Counted from the first letter of the stretch, positions 51,544-60,924 are shown. The stretch is DNA of 64,000 nucleotides from CBDBCU01 sp965243185 (GCA_965243185.1 OZ251531.1:1488001-1552000), one strand, 5' to 3'. The notes: generated by a model from the sequence alone, not told the origin. Numbers and translations: made by a program.

Positions 51544-51571
51544 GAATTCCCACTTTCGTGGGAAGGACGGT
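51544..51571. repeat. Dispersed hairpin repeat, inverted orientation
   Basis: GAATTCCCACTTTCGTGGGA core; inverse of the 12021 element. Confidence 0.75.
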
Positions 51572-51634
51572 AGGAGGGGGGGATGATGGTGGGTAAGTTG
51601 CCAAGTATAGGCGATAGTCCGGCGCGATGGCGCG

Positions 51635-52710
51635 GATAGCGTTGCATTTTAGGTGGTTTGGTTGAGCAAGCCCCGGGTTTGCAGCAAAGCCAGCAGGTTA
51701 TGCTCTGACCAGACCGTCCCCAATCGCTCCCGCCGGCGCAACTCCCGATTGTAGCGTTCCAAGCGGGAAGTAGTCCGGTAGGCGACCTCTCCCGTAGTCC
51801 AATACTGCCGACCGGCGAGCAACGCCTTGTCCAGCCAGTAAGCGGCGGCGCCCTCGGTCAACTCCATTATTTGACGAGCGTAGCTCTGGGCCGCCACCGC
51901 GCTGTCAGTCAACAGCAGTTGCCGGGCGGCGGCCAAGCCGGATTTCCCGATATTCCGTCCATATTCCCGCAGCAGGTGAAAGATGCACAGCTGATGCGGC
52001 GCCGCCCGGCCGTACACCCCCTGGATGCCGGCCGCGATGGCCCGGTCGCCGTCGCTGACCAGATGTCGGGGTGGCGCGGCTCCGGACTGCTCGGCCAACT
52101 CCAGGGCCGCCGCCCAAGGCCCGAAAGTCGCCAAGACCGCCCCGGTTTCGTCCCGGATTACCTTCAATTCCTGAGCGCCCTGCCGGGTGCGCGTCCACAA
52201 ACCATCCAGTTCCCACACTGCCCCCGGCAACCGGGGCCGGGTCAAGGCCAACCGCCGCAGCCAGCGACACAAGGTGCTTTTGACACAACCCACCCACTGC
52301 CCCGCTTGGGCGTAACTCAAACCCTGGGCCGCCAAGCTCAAAGCCATGTCCCGAGTTTTTTTGAGAACCGTTGGTAACGAACTTCCGGCCCCAGCAGCGC
52401 CGCGCCGCCCGCCAGTTGGCGACATTGCCCACAACGAAACACCGGAACCGCTACCCGGATGGGACCATAGGACGTGACAATGGTGCGCTCATAGCGATGA
52501 TGGCGGTGCATCGCCAGAGCGCACTGAGCACATCGGGGCTGATAATGATCCAGGGCTTGTTGCAGCTTCGCCTGCAACTGGAGCGGAATTTCCTGCTCCA
52601 GTTGGGTCTCCAAATCGTCCAGCAATCCCATGACAGCGCACCTCCCGTCAACCAGCAAGGCCGGCCTTTTCCCCATTCTACAACTAAACCACCTAAATCG
52701 AAACGCTATC
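51635..52710 (-). mobile_element. Insertion sequence (about 1.08 kb)
   Basis: Near-perfect terminal inverted repeats: left GATAGCGTTGCATTTTAGGT and right (as read inward) GATAGCGTTTCGATTTAGGT, each continuing into GGTTT(G/A)GTTG. One frameshifted transposase gene fills the space. I see no target-site duplication. The right end abuts the truncated DNA methylase gene, which it seems to have interrupted. Confidence 0.8.
51649..52631 (-). CDS. IS transposase with -1 frameshift (DDE type)
   Basis: ORF1 from ATG 52631 (GGGAGGTG upstream): MGLLDDLETQLEQ, zinc-ribbon-like CAQCALAMHRHHRYERTI and RCGQC, ending after SKKLGTWL. ORF2 continues in the -1 frame at the A7 run (near 52357-52363): LKKTRDMALSLAAQGLSYAQ, then the DDE core WELDGLW (Asp), LVSDGDRAIAAGIQG (Asp), LCIFHLLREYGRNIG (Cys/His) and RLERYNRELRRRERLG (Glu). 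The A7 with both frames conserved suggests programmed frameshifting producing the full protein, about 327 residues. IS256/MULE-like architecture; exact family not assigned. Confidence 0.75.
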
Positions 52711-52711
52711 T

Positions 52712-53230
52712 TTTGCCACTTTCTACTTGAATCGCTGCAACCGTTCGGGTATGCTGTCCGGCGCCGGCCCGATTGGGGGGTACGAACAAACCGGTGATTG
52801 GAAAATTGACAGCCGTTTCAACCGGGAGCATCTTGCTGAACGGGTCCTCGCCATAGGGCGAAAGCGTAGTCAAATCCACATCACCAACTTGGACGCGCTT
52901 CGGTTTCTGGTCAAGTATCTCCCTCGGGGAAAAGAACGCGGCCGGGTATTTGCCTACCTTGACCCGCCTTACTGCTCGAAGGGCAATCGGCTCTACTTGA
53001 ATTTTTACGCGAGGCGGGAGCATAATGAGTTGGCGCGCTATATGCAGCGCCAACGCGCACTCCAGTGGGTTATGTCCTACGATGATGCTCCTTTGATCAG
53101 GGACTTGTACGCAAACTTGGTAGTTCGCTACCTGCCTTTGCGCTACAGTCTACAGCGGAAACAAGAGGCTCAAGAGCTGTTGATTGCTCCGAGCTATGTT
53201 AAGATTCCAGAGTCGGTTGCAGCGGTCTAA
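52712..53230 (+). pseudogene. Truncated Dam-type adenine methyltransferase
   Basis: The frame begins at the IS boundary (FATFYLNRCNRSGML) and continues KIDSRFNREHLAERV, ITNLDALRFL, then the catalytic VFAYLDPPYCSKG (DPPY), YARREHNELARYM and WVMSYDDAPLIRDLYAN to a stop at 53230. This is the C-terminal part of a Dam/M.DpnII-type N6-adenine methylase. The N-terminal part, with the AdoMet FxGxG motif, is missing, and the sequence left of the IS does not supply it. It is therefore inactive unless the remainder lies elsewhere. Confidence 0.85.
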
Positions 53231-53271
53231 AATCAATCACCCGTCGGAGCGGGATAAAGAAAGGAGATGCA

Positions 53272-54378
53272 ATGAACGGCAGTGAGATCAAGCCTATGCC
53301 GGTTTCCGATTTGTCGTTCGACGTCAAAAACCCGCGTCTCGTCGAGTTCGGCTTGACCACTGCGTCGACCGAAAAGGATGTCATTCGGATTCTGTGGGAT
53401 GCCATGGACGTAGCGGAACTGGTGCTGTCCATCGCGGCCAATGGCTTCTTTCATCACGAGCCGCTAATCATCGCTCAGGAGCGGGGAAAATATGTAGTCA
53501 TCGAGGGGAACCGCCGCTTGGCTGCCGTCAAGCTCTTGCTCTATCCTGCATTGGCTCAGGAACTGAAAGCCAATGTTCCTCCCATAGAGGCAGACGCCAA
53601 GGAAGACTTGCGGGAACTGCCTACCCTGCTCAGCACCCGGCAAGCGGCTTGGCGCTATCTTGGGTTCAAGCACGTGAACGGCCCGGTGCGGTGGAGTAGT
53701 TACGCCAAGGCTCAATACATCGCAGACGTGCATCGCAATTTCGGAGTTGCCTTGCCGGACATTGCCGCCCAGATTGGCGACAAACGCCGAACCGTCCAGC
53801 GTCTGTATCGCGGTCTGACGGTCGTCGAAGCAGCTGAGCAGATGGGGGTTTTCAGCCGGGAAGACATCTGGGGCAACCGACGCTTTCCTTTCTCCCATCT
53901 CTACGCCAGCTTGGAAAGGCCGAACATTGGCGCATTTCTCGGCTTGAAAGTAGAGGAAGAGGAGAGTGCGGAACCCGTTCCTGTCGAGCGGAAGGAAGAG
54001 CTTAGGCAGCTTTGCCTGTGGCTGTACGGCAGCAAAAGAGATGGCAAGCCCCCGGTCATCCAACGGCAAAACCCTCACGTTCGGTATATCGATCACATCG
54101 TAGGAAACCGTGAGGCCCTCGCCGCCCTGCGCAGCGGTAGCGACATTGACTCCGCCTACACGATGACCGTTCCGTCCTCCAATGTTTTCGAGGAAGCTTT
54201 GGTCGACGCGAAACAGAGGTTGGAGGAGGCGCACGGCAAACTTTCCAGCGGCTACGACGGCTCCGAAGAGTTGCTCAGGACTGCCAGCACTGTGGCAACC
54301 CTTGCCGCTGACCTCTACGAGCGGATGGAACGCAAGCGTAACGTACGGCCGAAATCTCGCCTTTCGGAGGCAGTCTAA
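53272..54378 (+). CDS. ParB/Srx-like nuclease-domain protein
   Basis: 368 residues. An N-terminal ParB-like domain: IKPMPVSDLSFDVKNPR, VLSIAANGFFHHEPLIIAQE, YVVIEGNRRLAAVKLLL (the GNRR box). A helical middle contains the helix-turn-helix-like IAAQIGDKRRTVQRLYRG. Ribosome site AAGGAG lies about 9 nt before the ATG. The gene overlaps the next one by a base. ParB-domain proteins of this type lie beside methylases in restriction-like or defence islands; the biochemical role here is unknown. Confidence 0.78.
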   Translation: MNGSEIKPMPVSDLSFDVKNPRLVEFGLTTASTEKDVIRILWDAMDVAELVLSIAANGFFHHEPLIIAQERGKYVVIEGNRRLAAVKLLLYPALAQELKANVPPIEADAKEDLRELPTLLSTRQAAWRYLGFKHVNGPVRWSSYAKAQYIADVHRNFGVALPDIAAQIGDKRRTVQRLYRGLTVVEAAEQMGVFSREDIWGNRRFPFSHLYASLERPNIGAFLGLKVEEEESAEPVPVERKEELRQLCLWLYGSKRDGKPPVIQRQNPHVRYIDHIVGNREALAALRSGSDIDSAYTMTVPSSNVFEEALVDAKQRLEEAHGKLSSGYDGSEELLRTASTVATLAADLYERMERKRNVRPKSRLSEAV

Positions 54379-55304
54379 TGTTCAATTGGCCTGGGGTTCC
54401 GTCGGCCCAGGCCGACCCGAACGAGCTGGCCGACTATGTCGAGCTCACGGCTTGGCAAAGCGCGAGTATGTCAATTACCGCGACCTTACAAGACTCGGGA
54501 CGATCCCAGGATAACGACTACTCCGACGGGGTACCCGCGGAGGAAGAAGCCGAAGAAATTGTAGATGCGGCTTACTCGGAGTTAAGCCAACGCCAGGAAT
54601 TTTGCCTGACTGGTTACCCCTTCGCCCTCGACCAGCGAGGGTACACGCTCCGGGTAAGGCAGGATTCCCCAGAAAGCAAAACCATCATCTACAAATATCT
54701 GCTCCTCGCCACCCGGTTGAATATGAACGCCAACCGGCGCTATTCCGGCTATGACGGGACAATGTTGTTGGAGGAACTCGCCGCGGAAGTAGCTAAAGAA
54801 TATCTAGGTGCGCGCGCCGATAGCCTTGTCTTTGGCACTGCCGCGGAAGCCGCTAGTTTCCGGGACAAGGTTAACTACCTTTGCAGCAAAATTGGGGAAG
54901 GCGGCGGTTTCATAAATCGAGACGAGGCCCCGCCAACGGCCAAGGATGGCAAGTTGGACGTAGTAGTCTGGAAAAGCTTTGCTGACGGTGCGGCGGGGAA
55001 ACTGATTGGATTCGGGCAGTGCAAGACCGGAACCAACTACAAAGACCAACTTGCTCAACTCCAACCCAGTTCGTTCTGTCGAAAGTGGCTGCGGGATCAG
55101 CCGGCTTTCAAACCGATCCGTATGTTCTTTATCGCGGAGGCTTTATCGCGCTTACATTGGTACAGCGCCGTCAGCGACGCCGGCATCCTTTTCGACCGGT
55201 GCCGGATTATTGACTTCTGCGACAGCGTAACCCCGGAGACGCTGGACAAAATCAAATCCTGGACCGAAGCCGCCGCCAAGAACAATGACCTGCCCGGCCT
55301 GTAA
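54378..55304 (+). CDS. Putative restriction-endonuclease-fold protein
   Basis: 308 residues; starts on the last base of the ParB-like gene (translational coupling). The centre has TAKDGKLDVVVWKSF ... KLIGFGQCKTGTNYKDQL, a D-(x)n-QxK motif in the manner of PD-(D/E)xK nucleases, with a Gln in place of Glu/Asp. The N-terminal part is an unknown helical domain (ELADYVELTAWQSASMSITA, TGYPFALDQRGYTLRV). Base composition is lower in GC than the flanks. Candidate nuclease partner of the broken methylase; inference. Confidence 0.65.
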   Translation: MFNWPGVPSAQADPNELADYVELTAWQSASMSITATLQDSGRSQDNDYSDGVPAEEEAEEIVDAAYSELSQRQEFCLTGYPFALDQRGYTLRVRQDSPESKTIIYKYLLLATRLNMNANRRYSGYDGTMLLEELAAEVAKEYLGARADSLVFGTAAEAASFRDKVNYLCSKIGEGGGFINRDEAPPTAKDGKLDVVVWKSFADGAAGKLIGFGQCKTGTNYKDQLAQLQPSSFCRKWLRDQPAFKPIRMFFIAEALSRLHWYSAVSDAGILFDRCRIIDFCDSVTPETLDKIKSWTEAAAKNNDLPGL

Positions 55305-55327
55305 GATTCAACTGCAACAAGCCCGAA

Positions 55328-56038
55328 TTACCCCACCCGAAACGCCACCCGCCGAAACGCCTCCGCATACTGGCAGCCCCCTTGACCGCCCGCCTCCAAC
55401 GCCCGCTGCATCACCTCCTCCACCACATCCCGCACGGGATGGTCGGCTACCTGGCTGCGGTGGGCTTGGATGGCGGCTAGTTTGGTCTCCAGCGTGTCGC
55501 CAATGTCCACAAAAGTATCCGGCAGCTCCGTCCCCCAAAACATAATCGCCCCTGTCTTGTGCGGCTCCAACCCCTCATCCCGCCACAGCTCGCCAAAATG
55601 CAGATGATCCCGGGCATAAGGAAAAACCGCATCCAAAGCCACCTGCCCGGCAATGCGATGATCCCGATGCCAAGCCAAATTGCGCCGGTACGGCTCCGGA
55701 GCCAGCGCCACCTCCGGCCGAACCCGCCGGATTTCCCGCACCAGCTCCTTGCGAAACTGCGCGCTATCCTCCAACTCCCCGTCCCGATAGCGCAGCTGCA
55801 GCAACTCCCTAACCCCCAGCGCTTTCACGGCGGCCCACTGCTCCTCCTCCCGAATCGCCGCCAACTCCCGCGGCGTCACCCCCGGCTTTTCACTGCCCCG
55901 GCTGCCGTCGGTGCACAGCGCAAAATAAACCGCCGTCCCCTGCCCAATCCAGCGCGCCAAAGTCCCCCCGCACCACAATTCCGCATCATCCGGATGCGGC
56001 GTCACCACCAAAACCCGTTCCGGTACTTCCTCCATCAT
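55328..56038 (-). CDS. PIG-L-family deacetylase
   Basis: 236 residues. Zinc motif VVTPHPDDAELWCGGT (His-Pro-Asp-Asp) near the N-terminus and the second site AWHRDHRIAGQVALDAV. Deacetylates N-acetylglucosamine-type or bacillithiol/mycothiol-type precursors; substrate not identifiable. ATG 56038 with a second ATG at 56035. Confidence 0.9.
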   Translation of the reverse strand: MMEEVPERVLVVTPHPDDAELWCGGTLARWIGQGTAVYFALCTDGSRGSEKPGVTPRELAAIREEEQWAAVKALGVRELLQLRYRDGELEDSAQFRKELVREIRRVRPEVALAPEPYRRNLAWHRDHRIAGQVALDAVFPYARDHLHFGELWRDEGLEPHKTGAIMFWGTELPDTFVDIGDTLETKLAAIQAHRSQVADHPVRDVVEEVMQRALEAGGQGGCQYAEAFRRVAFRVG

Positions 56039-56618
56039 CCCATTCTCCCCCGGCCGGCCCCATCCGCAATATCCCGATCTCCCCGGGTCGGCTCAATCCG
56101 GCCGGCGTTAATTGCCGCCTCATCTTACCCCGAAACACCCCCCGGCGCAACCCGGAAGTCCGCCCCGGCCCAAGCTGTTGCCTTTTAACTGGATAGCCCC
56201 TGCTGCAAGTAAGCCCCGCCGGCCCTTTTCCGCAAAGCCGCATCCCGTTCCAACTTGGCCCCTTGCCCCCGCCGGGACCGGGCTTGCTGGCCGGCATAAG
56301 CCGGCTGCTCGCCCCGCTGCCGAGAGCTGCCGTTGCGCTTCACCTCCCGAGTAATGGTTGCTGGCGCGCGAGCCAAAGTTGCCGCGATTTGGCGGTAGGA
56401 GCAGACCTGGACTTGTAGCCGGGCCAGTGCATACCGCTGTGCATTTGGCGAATCCAGAAAGGCCGGGGACTCTGGATTACCGTTTTCACGGGAATGCCGG
56501 CAAGTAAATCGCCAAGTATATGCAATCGCCTTGCTTAACCGCCCTAACGCACTGGACACCAGCCCGCCGCAGTGGTAATCTTTTCACCAACGCGGAATTG
56601 GATACTGAGGAGACCAGT
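56039..56618. other. Intergenic stretch with IS remnant and repeat variant
   Basis: Holds an IS30-type N-terminal remnant (56195-56470, minus strand) and a variant of the dispersed repeat near 56440-56500 (GCATTTGGCGAATCCAG, also at 61561). No intact gene. Confidence 0.6.
56195..56470 (-). pseudogene. IS30-type transposase N-terminal fragment
   Basis: Reads CSYRQIAATLARAPATITRE and VKRNGSSRQRG, AYAGQQARSRR: the HTH_38 domain of IS30-family transposases. No DDE domain remains downstream. The upstream part of the frame is the dispersed repeat (HSRENGNPES). Confidence 0.75.
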
Positions 56619-57200
56619 ATGTCCCCGGAACTGATTGCCATTATCGGGGTAGGCGTTACCCTCATTGCCGTTATTATTACGGCTTTCGGCTACGTCATAT
56701 CCCTGCTAATCCGCCTGGACAAGCGCATTGACGAAACCAACCAGCGCATCGACCAGTCGGAGGAGCGCACCAACCAGCGCATCATCCAGTCGGAAGAGCG
56801 CACTAATCAGCGCATCGACCGCTTGGAAAAGGAAATGACCCAGTCGGAAGCGCGTACCAATCAGCGCATCGACCGGCTGGAAGAGCAGTTGACCCAGAAA
56901 ATCATCCAGTCGGAAGCGCGCACTAATCAGCGCATCGACCAGTTGGAAGAGCAGCTGACCCAGAAAATCGTCCAGTCGGAAAAGCGCACCAACCAGCGCA
57001 TCGACCAGATGGAAGAGCATCTGACTCAGAAAATCGTCCAGTCAGAAGCGCGCGCCGACCAGCGTATCGGCCAAGTTATCCTGAAGCTCGACGATATGGA
57101 AGAGCGGCTGCGGAAACTGGAACAAGCTCAATCCCGGCTGGAAGGTGAAGTCCTTATCCTAAAAGACGCCATCCTCCTGCGCGCCGTGGGACGGGAATAG
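56619..57200 (+). CDS. Membrane-anchored coiled-coil repeat protein
   Basis: 193 residues from ATG 56619 (TGAGGAG upstream). N-terminal helix (LIAIIGVGVTLIAVIITAFG), then a long coiled coil of 11- and 18-residue units such as RTNQRIDQLEEQLTQKIVQS repeated with small changes, ending EERLRKLEQAQSRLEGEV. Longer relative of 13322. The repeat count probably varies by recombination. The mutS2 gene begins 3 nt after it, so the two share a transcript. Function unknown. Confidence 0.75.
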   Translation: MSPELIAIIGVGVTLIAVIITAFGYVISLLIRLDKRIDETNQRIDQSEERTNQRIIQSEERTNQRIDRLEKEMTQSEARTNQRIDRLEEQLTQKIIQSEARTNQRIDQLEEQLTQKIVQSEKRTNQRIDQMEEHLTQKIVQSEARADQRIGQVILKLDDMEERLRKLEQAQSRLEGEVLILKDAILLRAVGRE

Positions 57201-57203
57201 GCT

Positions 57204-59801
57204 TTGACCTTGCCGGAACCCTCCCACATCACCCTCAACGGCTGCGACCCGTCCCTCCAACTGCTGGAGTTCGACCCCATCCGTCAGCAACTGGCCGCCT
57301 ATGCCCGTACCATCTTGGGGCGGGAGTATGCGTTGCAGCTGTCCCCCGTCGCCGAACTCCCCGAAATCTCCCGCCGCCAGCAGGAAACGGACGATGCCCG
57401 CCGCTTCCTCGACACCGTCAACCCCAGCCAATCCCTCGAGTTCGGCCCGGCGGCCGATTTGCGGGAATATGTGCAGCGGGCTACTTTGGGCGGTGTCTTG
57501 CGCGGCGCGGAACTGAACGAAATCCGCCAACTCACCCAAGCCGCCGCCCATAACCGCAGCGCATTAAGCCGCCGCCAGGATTTGCCTTTGCTTTCGGCCC
57601 TAGCGGCCAACCTGCCGGACTTGAGCGAACTGGAAACCGCCATCCGCAGTGCGGTCAGTCCCGCCGGTGAACTGTTGGATGACGCCAGCCCCGACTTGCG
57701 CCAACTCCGCCGCGCCTCCCGGGACGCCTATCAGCAGCTTAACGAAACAATGCAGCGCAGCCTCCGCCGCTACCAGCAGCGCGCCCTATTGCAGGAACCC
57801 ATCATCACCCAGCGCAACAGCCGCCTGGTGCTGCTGATTAAAACCGACGCCAAATCCCAAGCCCCCGGCATCGTCCACGATGTTTCCGACAGCGGCGCCA
57901 CCGTATTTATCGAACCCTTGGCCGCCATTGAACCGGGCAATCGTTGGCGGGAGTCGCGGTTGGCTGAGGAGCGGGAGGAGGAACGGGTTTTCCGGGCCTT
58001 GGCCGCCCGAGTGGGACAGCAGGGGGATGACCTGCTGCTGGCGTTGGATTTGCTGGCCCGGCTGGATTTGGCGATGGCTAAGGGCCGCTATTCCGCCGAC
58101 CGCCGCGCCATAGCCCCGACCATTATCCCGGATAATCCCGCGCCGCCGCCGGCCGCCGCAACCGGGGCGCCGGAAGTCAAGCCGCGCCGCCAACTGCGGC
58201 TAACTGCCGCCCGCCATCCCTTGCTGACCGAGCGGGTAGTCCCCATCAGCCTGGAACTGGGCGGCGACAACGGGGTAATGGTCATCACCGGCCCCAACGC
58301 CGGCGGCAAGACGGTAGCTCTCAAAACCGTCGGCTTGCTGGCGTTAATGGCCCACGCCGGCTTGCACATCCCGGCCGAGGAGGGCGTCTTTCCCCTGCTC
58401 GCCGGCGTCTATGCCGACATCGGCGACCAGCAGAGCATCGAGCAGTCCCTGTCCACTTTCAGCTCCCACATCCGCAACCTGCGTTCCATTCTGGAGCAGG
58501 TAACGCCCAACTCCCTCGTGCTGATTGACGAGCTAGGCACCAGCACCGACCCGGAGGAAGGGGCGGCTCTGGCCCAGGCTATTCTGTCTCACTTGCAGCA
58601 GCGCGGCGTGCTGACCCTTGCCACTACTCACCACCGCGGCGTCGCCCGCTATGTGCAGGAACAGCCGGGGATGCTGAACGCCAGCGTAGATTTAGAGCCG
58701 GGGACTCTGGAGCCGACTTACCGCATCACGATGGGCTTGCCCGGCCGCAGCTACGCCCTGACCATCGCCGACCGCCTCGGCTTGACCCCGGAAATCGTGG
58801 AACAAGCCAAGTCCTTGGTCGCCCCCTCCCTGCGGGCGGCCGATGAACTGATTCAGGAATTGCAGGCGGAACGGGGCATCGTGTCCCAACTGCGCCTGGA
58901 AGCGGAGCAACTGCTCTCCCAAGCCCGCGCGGAACAAGCGGAAACGGCGGCGCGCCTCGCCACGGTCGAGGCCGCCCGCCTGGAACTGGTCGAGACCGCG
59001 CGCCAAGAATTGCAGCAGCGCATCGGCGGGCTATTGGAACAGTTGCAGCAGGCGGAACGGACTTTGCAGCGGGCGCAGACTGCCCAAGCCGCCCAAGCCG
59101 CGCCCAGCCCGGCGTCGTCAATCCAAGATTCGGACGCCGGGGAAAGCCTGGCGGAACTGGCCGCCGTAGTGCAGGAACGACAGGATACGCTGCATCAAGC
59201 CCAGCGGGAATTGGCGGCCGCCCACTGGCAGCCCATCCCGGTAAAGCGCACGCCTTGGCAAGAGAAACTGCAAAGCGGCGACCGGGTGTATGTGCGCGGC
59301 ATCCCCCGCCCGGTGGAAGTCTTGGGGCCGCCAGATAGCGAGGAACAGGTCGAGGTGCTGCTCGGCACAATGCGCGCCCGCATCCCGGTCTATCAACTGG
59401 AAAAGCCGGCCGATAAAGGATTAGACGCGGCCGCCGCGTCTAGCCCGGATGTGGCATCTGCTGAACCGGTAACAACGCCGGCCGGCACGGACCGCCCCGG
59501 CGTACGCTTTCGGCACAACCGGGATGCCGGCGTCTATTACCGCCGTCCCTCGCCGCGGCAAGTGAAAACGGAATTGGATTTGCGCGGCCAGCGGGTCGAA
59601 CCGGCCCTCGACCAACTGGAAAACCTGCTCAACCAAGCGGCGTTAAGCGGCGCCGCCCAAGTCCGCATCATTCACGGGCAAGGCACCGGCGCCCTCCGCC
59701 GCGCCGTCCGCGAACACCTGCACGGCCACTCCCTCGTCGCCCACGCCGGCCCGGCGGCGGAGAACGGGAATGACGGCGTAACCCTGGTGGAATTGAAATA
59801 A
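57204..59801 (+). CDS. mutS2: MutS2 family endonuclease
   Basis: 865 residues, TTG 57204. MutS-like core and clamp (to about 330), then the ATPase: Walker A ITGPNAGGKTVALKT, signature SLSTFSSHIRNL, Walker B LVLIDELGTSTDPEEG, then TTHHRGVARYV. A coiled coil (about 540-660) includes a Gln/Ala tract. The C-terminal Smr domain has LDLRGQRVEPALDQLENLL and VRIIHGQGTGALRRAVREHL. MutS2 acts on branched DNA or collided ribosomes in other bacteria. Length and order are normal. Confidence 0.95.
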   Translation: MTLPEPSHITLNGCDPSLQLLEFDPIRQQLAAYARTILGREYALQLSPVAELPEISRRQQETDDARRFLDTVNPSQSLEFGPAADLREYVQRATLGGVLRGAELNEIRQLTQAAAHNRSALSRRQDLPLLSALAANLPDLSELETAIRSAVSPAGELLDDASPDLRQLRRASRDAYQQLNETMQRSLRRYQQRALLQEPIITQRNSRLVLLIKTDAKSQAPGIVHDVSDSGATVFIEPLAAIEPGNRWRESRLAEEREEERVFRALAARVGQQGDDLLLALDLLARLDLAMAKGRYSADRRAIAPTIIPDNPAPPPAAATGAPEVKPRRQLRLTAARHPLLTERVVPISLELGGDNGVMVITGPNAGGKTVALKTVGLLALMAHAGLHIPAEEGVFPLLAGVYADIGDQQSIEQSLSTFSSHIRNLRSILEQVTPNSLVLIDELGTSTDPEEGAALAQAILSHLQQRGVLTLATTHHRGVARYVQEQPGMLNASVDLEPGTLEPTYRITMGLPGRSYALTIADRLGLTPEIVEQAKSLVAPSLRAADELIQELQAERGIVSQLRLEAEQLLSQARAEQAETAARLATVEAARLELVETARQELQQRIGGLLEQLQQAERTLQRAQTAQAAQAAPSPASSIQDSDAGESLAELAAVVQERQDTLHQAQRELAAAHWQPIPVKRTPWQEKLQSGDRVYVRGIPRPVEVLGPPDSEEQVEVLLGTMRARIPVYQLEKPADKGLDAAAASSPDVASAEPVTTPAGTDRPGVRFRHNRDAGVYYRRPSPRQVKTELDLRGQRVEPALDQLENLLNQAALSGAAQVRIIHGQGTGALRRAVREHLHGHSLVAHAGPAAENGNDGVTLVELK

Positions 59802-59836
59802 TGCCCTGCCGCCCCCTTTAGACCGTCCGCCTTTTC

Positions 59837-60595
59837 CTAACCCTCCTCTGCCGCATCTGTCCCCGCCGGCCGCGGCGGCAGCAAATCCTCCACCGCCAAC
59901 TCCAAATCCGGCAAGGCCGCCGGGCTGATTTTCTCCCCCCGCCGAAAAGTGGTGTGCCGCCCGTAGCCCTCCGGCCCCGGCTGATCCAGCCGCTCAAGGC
60001 AGTCCCCCGGCAGGTTCATCACCCACAGCTCCGGGATGCCGGCGGCCGCATACCGCTGCGACTTCACCCGCAAATCAAAGGCTAGGGTGCTGTCCGCAAC
60101 CTCCACCGCCAGCAGCGTATCCCCCGGCCCGGGATGCCGTTCCTCAGCGTAATAGTCCCGCGGCCGCAGCAGCGCCAAATCCGGCTGCGGCTCCCCATAA
60201 TCATCCAGATGAACCGGGTTCTGCACGCTGACGATATACCGCCCCCGGGCCCGCTCCGCAAAAGCCATATTCAAGCGGTTCACCACCGTAACGTGCGGCA
60301 CTCCCACCGGCGACATAACAATAACCTCCCCGTCAATAAGTTCCACCCGCTCCGTATGGTGCAGGATGCCCACTTCGCCCATCCGGTAGTATTCCGCCAC
60401 CGTGAACTTCCGCCGCTCCCGTCCCGCCGCCACATCCACCGTCGCCGGCGCCGCCGTAGCCCCGGCCGCCGCCAACTCTTGAACCTCCGCCGGCGCAGTC
60501 TCCGCCGCCGCCAACTCCGGAGACACCGCTTCTTGAACCGCCGACGCTGTTTCCGCCGCCACCGCCGGCTCCTCAACCTGAACCTGCATCGTCAT
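59837..60595 (-). CDS. Uma2-family putative endonuclease (copy 3)
   Basis: 252 residues from ATG 60595. Core identical in plan to copies 1 and 2 (ELIDGEVIVMSPVG, GEPQPDLALL, LLAVEVADSTLAFD, RVKSQRYAAAG), but the N-terminal Ala/Glu/Pro tract has a different repeat make-up (AETASAVQEAVSPELAAAE, TAPAEVQELAAAGATAAP). Convergent with mutS2. Upstream GGCGGAGCGG. Confidence 0.82.
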   Translation of the reverse strand: MTMQVQVEEPAVAAETASAVQEAVSPELAAAETAPAEVQELAAAGATAAPATVDVAAGRERRKFTVAEYYRMGEVGILHHTERVELIDGEVIVMSPVGVPHVTVVNRLNMAFAERARGRYIVSVQNPVHLDDYGEPQPDLALLRPRDYYAEERHPGPGDTLLAVEVADSTLAFDLRVKSQRYAAAGIPELWVMNLPGDCLERLDQPGPEGYGRHTTFRRGEKISPAALPDLELAVEDLLPPRPAGTDAAEEG

Positions 60596-60751
60596 AACCA
60601 CGCCGCTCCGCCAAGCAAAAATCCGCTCCAACCGCAATCCCCGCCCCGTAATGATAAACGCCCCATCCCCTTTATGCAACAACGCCCCCGACCCAAACCA
60701 AGGTTATCCCACACCGCAACCATCCTCAAGACAACCAGCCATCCCCACACT

Positions 60752-60796
60752 CCAAAAGTTTTGAGGGGGTGCGGGGGAACTTTTACAAAAGTTCCC
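60752..60796. repeat. Copy of a leader hairpin without gene
   Basis: AAAAGTTTTGAGGGGGTGCG then GGGGAACTTTT-AC-AAAAGTTCCCCC; the same stretch as at 37334-37377 but the T-run is gone. Confidence 0.75.
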
Positions 60797-60821
60797 CCGC
60801 CGTATCTCCCACCATTAAACC

Positions 60822-60849
60822 GTCATTCCCACGAAAGTTGGAATCCAGA
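60822..60849. repeat. Dispersed hairpin repeat (one mismatch)
   Basis: CGTCATTCCCACGAAAGTTG then GAATCCAG; same family as 12021. Confidence 0.7.
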
Positions 60850-60895
60850 CTTACCCATTCCTGAAAATTGACCAAAAATTCATACCATTTGTATA

Positions 60896-60924
60896 TTGAC
60901 AACCATTATTCCATCCCCCATACT
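60896..60924 (+). promoter_or_regulatory. Promoter of the candidate RNA at 60.9 kb
   Basis: TTGACA (60896-60901), 17 bp, CATACT (60919-60924); GCGAGG begins 36 nt after the -35 start. Confidence 0.5.

Noticed and set aside
56195..56470. Active IS30 element
   Set aside because: Only the HTH part remains and there is no catalytic domain or paired ends.
12021..60849. Dispersed TTCCCAC-GAAA-GTGGGAA repeats as a CRISPR array
   Set aside because: Copies are single, far apart and without regular spacers; a scattered hairpin repeat.
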